Below are positions 13,214 to 15,942 of a stretch of 15,942 bases of DNA, one piece after another. The position numbers and the translations under genes were made by a program. Within the stretch, counting starts at the first letter, position 1. Every line of letters begins with the position of its first letter. The stretch lies in assembly GCA_910589135.1 (NCBI GenBank), contig CAJUSL010000015.1, positions 14,700-30,641 of the forward strand, in the 5' to 3' direction. The notes under the pieces were generated by a model. It saw only the letters and a program-made list of their open reading frames with translations, was not told the origin of the DNA and searched no databases. Origin of the DNA: an uncultured Eggerthellaceae bacterium (GTDB taxonomy: Bacteria; Actinomycetota; Coriobacteriia; Coriobacteriales; Eggerthellaceae).

Positions 13214-13241
13214 TTGCAATCCTTGGCGAGGGTGCTAATAT
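13214..13241 (+). promoter_or_regulatory. promoter of groESL
   Basis: TTGCAA (13214-13219) and TAATAT (13236-13241) with a 16-nt spacer form a housekeeping-type promoter. Its expected start site falls just before or inside the CIRCE operator at 13252, the usual arrangement for HrcA repression. Confidence 0.7.
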
Positions 13242-13251
13242 ATCCCATTGT

Positions 13252-13278
13252 TTAGCACTCAAACCAAACGAGTGCTAA
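13252..13278. promoter_or_regulatory. CIRCE operator (HrcA binding site)
   Basis: TTAGCACTC (13252-13260), 9 nt, GAGTGCTAA (13270-13278): an exact match to the CIRCE consensus inverted repeat. It lies 50 nt upstream of the groES start. HrcA bound here represses the operon, and heat or misfolded-protein load titrates GroEL and relieves repression. hrcA is not in this window. Confidence 0.97.
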
Positions 13279-13328
13279 ATTGCTGAAACGGCACATCCAA
13301 GCAAAACGCACGAAAGGAAGGCTGCGCC

Positions 13329-13616
13329 ATGAATCTTAAGCCACTTGGCGACCGAGTCATCATCAAGCAGGACGAAGCCGAGACCACCACCGCCTCCGGC
13401 CTGTTCATCGCCGGCGATGCGAAGGAGAAGCCCCAGACGGGCACCGTGCTGGCCGTGGGACCGGGCAAGATGGACAAGGACGGCAAGAACCTGCCCATGC
13501 CGGTCAAGAAGGGCGACCGCGTCGTCTACAGCAAGTACGGCGGCAACGAGGTTCTCGACGGTGACGAGGAAGTGCTCATCGTGCGCGCCGACGACATCTA
13601 CGCAATCATCGGCTAG
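13329..13616 (+). CDS. groES: co-chaperonin GroES (Hsp10)
   Basis: A 95-residue lid of the chaperonin. The N-terminal MNLKPLGDRVIIKQDEAE and central GTVLAVGPG with VKKGDRVVYSKYGG are the family signatures. The mobile loop that contacts GroEL is TTTASGLFIAGDAKEK (about 20-35). ATG 13329 has AGGAAGG at 13315-13321 and family-typical length. It is the first gene of the CIRCE-controlled operon, with groEL following after 45 nt. Confidence 0.97.
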   Translation: MNLKPLGDRVIIKQDEAETTTASGLFIAGDAKEKPQTGTVLAVGPGKMDKDGKNLPMPVKKGDRVVYSKYGGNEVLDGDEEVLIVRADDIYAIIG

Positions 13617-13661
13617 TCATAGCTTCGCAGTCGTACGCTTCATCGAAAGGAATCAACTCAC

Positions 13662-15290
13662 ATGGCTAAGAACATCAAATTCGACGCCGACGCCCGCTCC
13701 GGCCTGGCCGCCGGCGTCAGCAAGCTCTCCGACGCCGTCAAGGTCACCCTCGGCCCCAAGGGCCGCTACGTCGCGCTCGAGAAGAGCTACGGCGCCCCCA
13801 CCATCACCAACGACGGCGTGACCGTCGCCAAGGAGGTCGAGCTGGAGGACCCCATCGAGAACATGGGCGCCCAGCTGGTCCGCGAGGTCGCCGTCAAGAC
13901 CAACGACGTGGCGGGCGACGGCACCACCACCGCCACGCTCCTCGCCGACGTCATCGTCTCCGAGGGCCTGAAGAACGTCACCGCAGGCTCCGACTCGCTG
14001 GCCATCCGCCGCGGCATCGAGGCTGCCACCGAGACCGTGGTCGAGGCCATCAAGAAGGCTTCCAAGAAGGTCTCCACCAAGGAGCAGATCGCCAACGTCG
14101 GCACCATCTCCGCCGGCGATGCCAACATCGGCGAGAAGATCGCCGAGGCCATGACCGAGGTCGGCAAGGACGGCGCCATCAGCGTCGAGGAGTCGCAGAC
14201 CTTCGGCCTCGAGATGGACATCGTCGAGGGCATGCAGTACGACCGCGGCTACATCTCCCCCTACATGGCCACCGACATGGAGAAGATGGAAGCGGTGCTG
14301 AAGGACCCCTACATCATGCTCACCGACCAGAAGGTCTCCAACGTGCAGGACTTCATCCCGCTGCTCGAGGAGGTCATGCGCTCCGGCCGCCCGCTGTTCC
14401 TCGTCGCCGAGGACGTCGAGGGCGAGGCGCTGGCAACCCTGCTGCTCAACAAGATCCGCGGCACGCTCAACGTCGTCGCCATCAAGGCGCCCGGCTTCGG
14501 CGACCGCCGCAAGCGCATCCTCGAGGACATCGCCGTCGTCACCGGCGCGCAGGTCATCGACAAGGACCTGGGCATGAACCTGGCCGACGCCACCGTCGAC
14601 ATGATGGGCACCGCCAAGACCGTCAAGGTCACCAAGGACAACGCCCTCATCGTGGACGGCGCGGGCAAGAAGGCCGACATCAAGGCCCGCATCGCGCAGA
14701 TCAAGGCCGAGATCGACCGCACCGACTCCGACTTCGACCGCGAGAAGCTGCAGGAGCGTCTCTCCAAGCTCTCCGGCGGCGTGGCCGTGCTCAAGGTGGG
14801 CGCTGCCACCGAGTCCGAGCTCAAGGAGAAGAAGTCCCGCATCGAGGACGCGCTGCAGGCAACTCGCGCGGCCGTCGAGGAGGGCATCGTCGCCGGCGGC
14901 GGCGTGGCGCTCATCAACGCCATCCCCGCGCTCGACAAGCTGTCCGTCGAGGCGGACGAGCAGGTGGGCGTGGACATCATCCGCCGCGCGCTGGAGGCCC
15001 CGCTGCGCGCCATCGCCGAGAACGCCGGCTACGAGGGCTCCGTCGAGGTCTCCGAGGTCAAGAAGGCCAAGAAGGGCATCGGCCGCAACTACAAGAACGG
15101 CGAATGGGGCGACATGATCGCCATGGGCGTGAACGACCCCGTGAAGGTCACGCGCACCGCCCTGCAGTCCGCCGCCTCCGTCGCCTCGCTGATCCTCATC
15201 ACCGAGGCCACCATCAACGAGATTCCCAAGGACGGCCCCGACCTCTCCGAGCTGGCCGGTGCCATGGGCGGCGGCGGTGGGATGTACTAG
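13662..15290 (+). CDS. groEL: chaperonin GroEL (Hsp60)
   Basis: A 542-residue ATP-dependent folding chamber subunit. ATP-binding motifs TLGPKGR (29-35) and VAGDGTTTATLLA (83-95) are intact, including the catalytic Asp of GDGTTT. The apical-domain segment VVAIKAPGFGDRRK and the late equatorial EEGIVAGGGVAL are also present. The C-terminal tail is short and Gly-rich (GGGGGMY), not the His-rich tail seen in the extra GroEL copy of some actinobacteria, so this is the housekeeping type. A Shine-Dalgarno AAAGGA (13646-13651) precedes ATG 13662. It is co-transcribed with groES under CIRCE. Two hairpins follow the stop. Confidence 0.98.
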   Translation: MAKNIKFDADARSGLAAGVSKLSDAVKVTLGPKGRYVALEKSYGAPTITNDGVTVAKEVELEDPIENMGAQLVREVAVKTNDVAGDGTTTATLLADVIVSEGLKNVTAGSDSLAIRRGIEAATETVVEAIKKASKKVSTKEQIANVGTISAGDANIGEKIAEAMTEVGKDGAISVEESQTFGLEMDIVEGMQYDRGYISPYMATDMEKMEAVLKDPYIMLTDQKVSNVQDFIPLLEEVMRSGRPLFLVAEDVEGEALATLLLNKIRGTLNVVAIKAPGFGDRRKRILEDIAVVTGAQVIDKDLGMNLADATVDMMGTAKTVKVTKDNALIVDGAGKKADIKARIAQIKAEIDRTDSDFDREKLQERLSKLSGGVAVLKVGAATESELKEKKSRIEDALQATRAAVEEGIVAGGGVALINAIPALDKLSVEADEQVGVDIIRRALEAPLRAIAENAGYEGSVEVSEVKKAKKGIGRNYKNGEWGDMIAMGVNDPVKVTRTALQSAASVASLILITEATINEIPKDGPDLSELAGAMGGGGGMY

Positions 15291-15307
15291 TCCCTCGCGT
15301 TGACTTG

Positions 15308-15334
15308 GCCGCAGGTCGATCAACCTGCGGCTTT
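15308..15334 (+). terminator. intrinsic terminator of groESL
   Basis: GCCGCAGGT (15308-15316) and ACCTGCGGC (15323-15331) form a perfect 9-bp stem with a 6-nt loop, followed by TTT. It lies 18 nt after the groEL stop. Confidence 0.85.
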
Positions 15335-15349
15335 AACTCGCATCTCAGG

Positions 15350-15382
15350 CAAGAGGCCGCCCAACCGGGCGGTCTCTTGTTG
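15350..15382 (+). terminator. second hairpin, probable tandem terminator
   Basis: CAAGAGGCCGCCC (15350-15362) pairs with GGGCGGTCTCTTG (15367-15379) over 13 bp with a single G-U and a 4-nt loop AACC, followed by TTG. It would back up the first terminator. Its 3' arm directly abuts the -10 box of the next gene, so it could also influence that promoter. Confidence 0.65.
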
Positions 15383-15395
15383 TATCATGCATGGC
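15383..15395 (+). promoter_or_regulatory. probable leaderless promoter of the metal-exporter gene
   Basis: TATCAT (15383-15388) ends 7 nt before ATG 15396, and no Shine-Dalgarno precedes it. It is the third leaderless-looking start in the window. The region where a -35 would lie falls inside the hairpin at 15350-15379. Confidence 0.45.
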
Positions 15396-15942
15396 ATGGG
15401 ATTCTTGGAACTGGTCGAGCACGTAGTATCGCATTCGATTGCCGACACCCTCTACCTCATACCGTTCCTCTTCGCCACCTACGTGGCGATGGAATGGCTA
15501 GAACACAAGACGGGCACCCGCACGCAGGACGCCATCCGCAACGCCGGCTCGGCCGGCCCGGTCATCGGCGCCATCCTGGGCGTCGTGCCCCAGTGCGGCT
15601 TCTCGGCTGCCGCGGCCACGCTGTATGCGGGCCGCGTCATCACGCTGGGCACGCTGTTCGCGGTGTTCCTTTCCACGTCCGACGAGATGCTGCCCATCTT
15701 CCTGGCCGAGAAGGTGCCGGCCACGACGATCCTGCTCATCATGGGCACCAAGGTGTTCGTCGGCATGCTCGCCGGCTTCGTCATCGACGCCGTCATGCGC
15801 ATCGCGCGCAAGCACGACGACGGGCTGCGCATCCACGAGCTGTGCGCCGAGGCCAACTGCGGATGCGAGCAGGACTGCGCCACGTGCCGGCGCGACCCGC
15901 GGCTGGTGTACGAGCATTGCGACGACTGCTACTTCGTCAACG
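15396..15942 (+). CDS. PF11449-like (ArsP_2) putative heavy-metal/manganese exporter, 5' part
   Basis: The first 182 residues are visible; the gene runs off the window. The start is ATG 15396 (an in-frame ATG at 15387 overlaps the -10 box). Hydrophobic segments are at about 17-34, 53-77, 80-103 and 110-134. Family-like motifs are GVVPQCGFSAAAATLYAGR (62-80) and FLSTSDEMLPIF (91-102), characteristic of the 10-TM ArsP_2/putative manganese transporter family as I recall it. After TM4 comes a soluble loop rich in Cys and acidic residues (C150, C155, C157, C161, C164, C175, C178, with H147 and H174), a candidate metal-binding site. The complete protein is expected to be about twice this length. 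Substrate assignment (Mn, As or other) is uncertain. Confidence 0.8.
   Translation, partial: MGFLELVEHVVSHSIADTLYLIPFLFATYVAMEWLEHKTGTRTQDAIRNAGSAGPVIGAILGVVPQCGFSAAAATLYAGRVITLGTLFAVFLSTSDEMLPIFLAEKVPATTILLIMGTKVFVGMLAGFVIDAVMRIARKHDDGLRIHELCAEANCGCEQDCATCRRDPRLVYEHCDDCYFVN

Noticed and set aside
12978..13262. A 94-codon minus-strand open frame in the response regulator-groES gap
   Set aside because: It is almost entirely made of the foldback repeat and the groES promoter region, and has no protein-like features.
13653..15323. A 556-codon minus-strand open frame opposite groEL
   Set aside because: Low-complexity Asp/Gly/Val/Leu/His translation typical of antisense high-GC sequence. groEL on the + strand is unambiguous.
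1..15942. CRISPR array, rRNA, transposase or phage genes
   Set aside because: None seen: no regularly spaced repeat series, no rRNA-like sequence and no recombinase or transposase motifs in any supported gene.

Overview
The window looks like chromosomal DNA of a high-GC actinobacterium. The best guess is class Coriobacteriia, Eggerthellaceae-like. The basis is overall gene content, strong GC bias at third codon positions in most genes, actinobacterial-style leaderless starts, a CIRCE-controlled groESL operon and a lone tRNA-Pro. No 16S or other taxonomic marker is present, so this is an inference. Every supported gene is on the + strand.

Region 1 (1-3179) is an AT-richer, tightly overlapping operon. 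It holds the 3' end of an upstream gene, two ABC-2-type permeases, a BcrA-like ABC ATPase and a predicted lipoprotein or membrane-anchored protein. Successive starts overlap the preceding stops (ATGA, GTGA, a Shine-Dalgarno inside the preceding gene). Base composition differs visibly from the rest, so this looks like an acquired export or immunity cassette. A fifth hydrophobic reading frame starts at its 3' edge but decays into non-coding sequence. Region 2 (about 3180-3761) is a long intergenic stretch with a foldback repeat (47-nt arms) just upstream of dinB.

Region 3 (3762-8858) holds DNA polymerase IV (dinB), a large membrane-anchored L,D-transpeptidase (YkuD), glutamate racemase (murI, translationally coupled to the transpeptidase) and the nucleotide-pool sanitiser RdgB/HAM1. 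YkuD and MurI sit at two ends of peptidoglycan metabolism: D-Glu supply and cross-linking. Region 4 (8945-9105) is a tRNA-Pro(UGG) with its own promoter and terminator.

Region 5 (9176-12971) encodes a homodimer-type ABC exporter half-transporter, then a NarL/DesK-type histidine kinase and its LuxR-type response regulator, which overlap by 8 bp. Region 6 (12984-15334) has a striking 144-nt foldback element, then a sigma-A-type promoter with a perfect CIRCE operator, groES, groEL and terminator hairpins. Region 7 (15396 to the end) is the 5' part of a PF11449-like (ArsP_2, putative heavy-metal/manganese exporter) membrane protein with a cysteine-rich loop.

The points most worth a second look are the AT-rich ABC/lipoprotein cassette, the two unrelated foldback elements, the recurring leaderless promoter-start arrangement (TATAMT-type -10 boxes 6-8 nt before the ATG, no Shine-Dalgarno) and the Cys cluster in the metal-exporter fragment.
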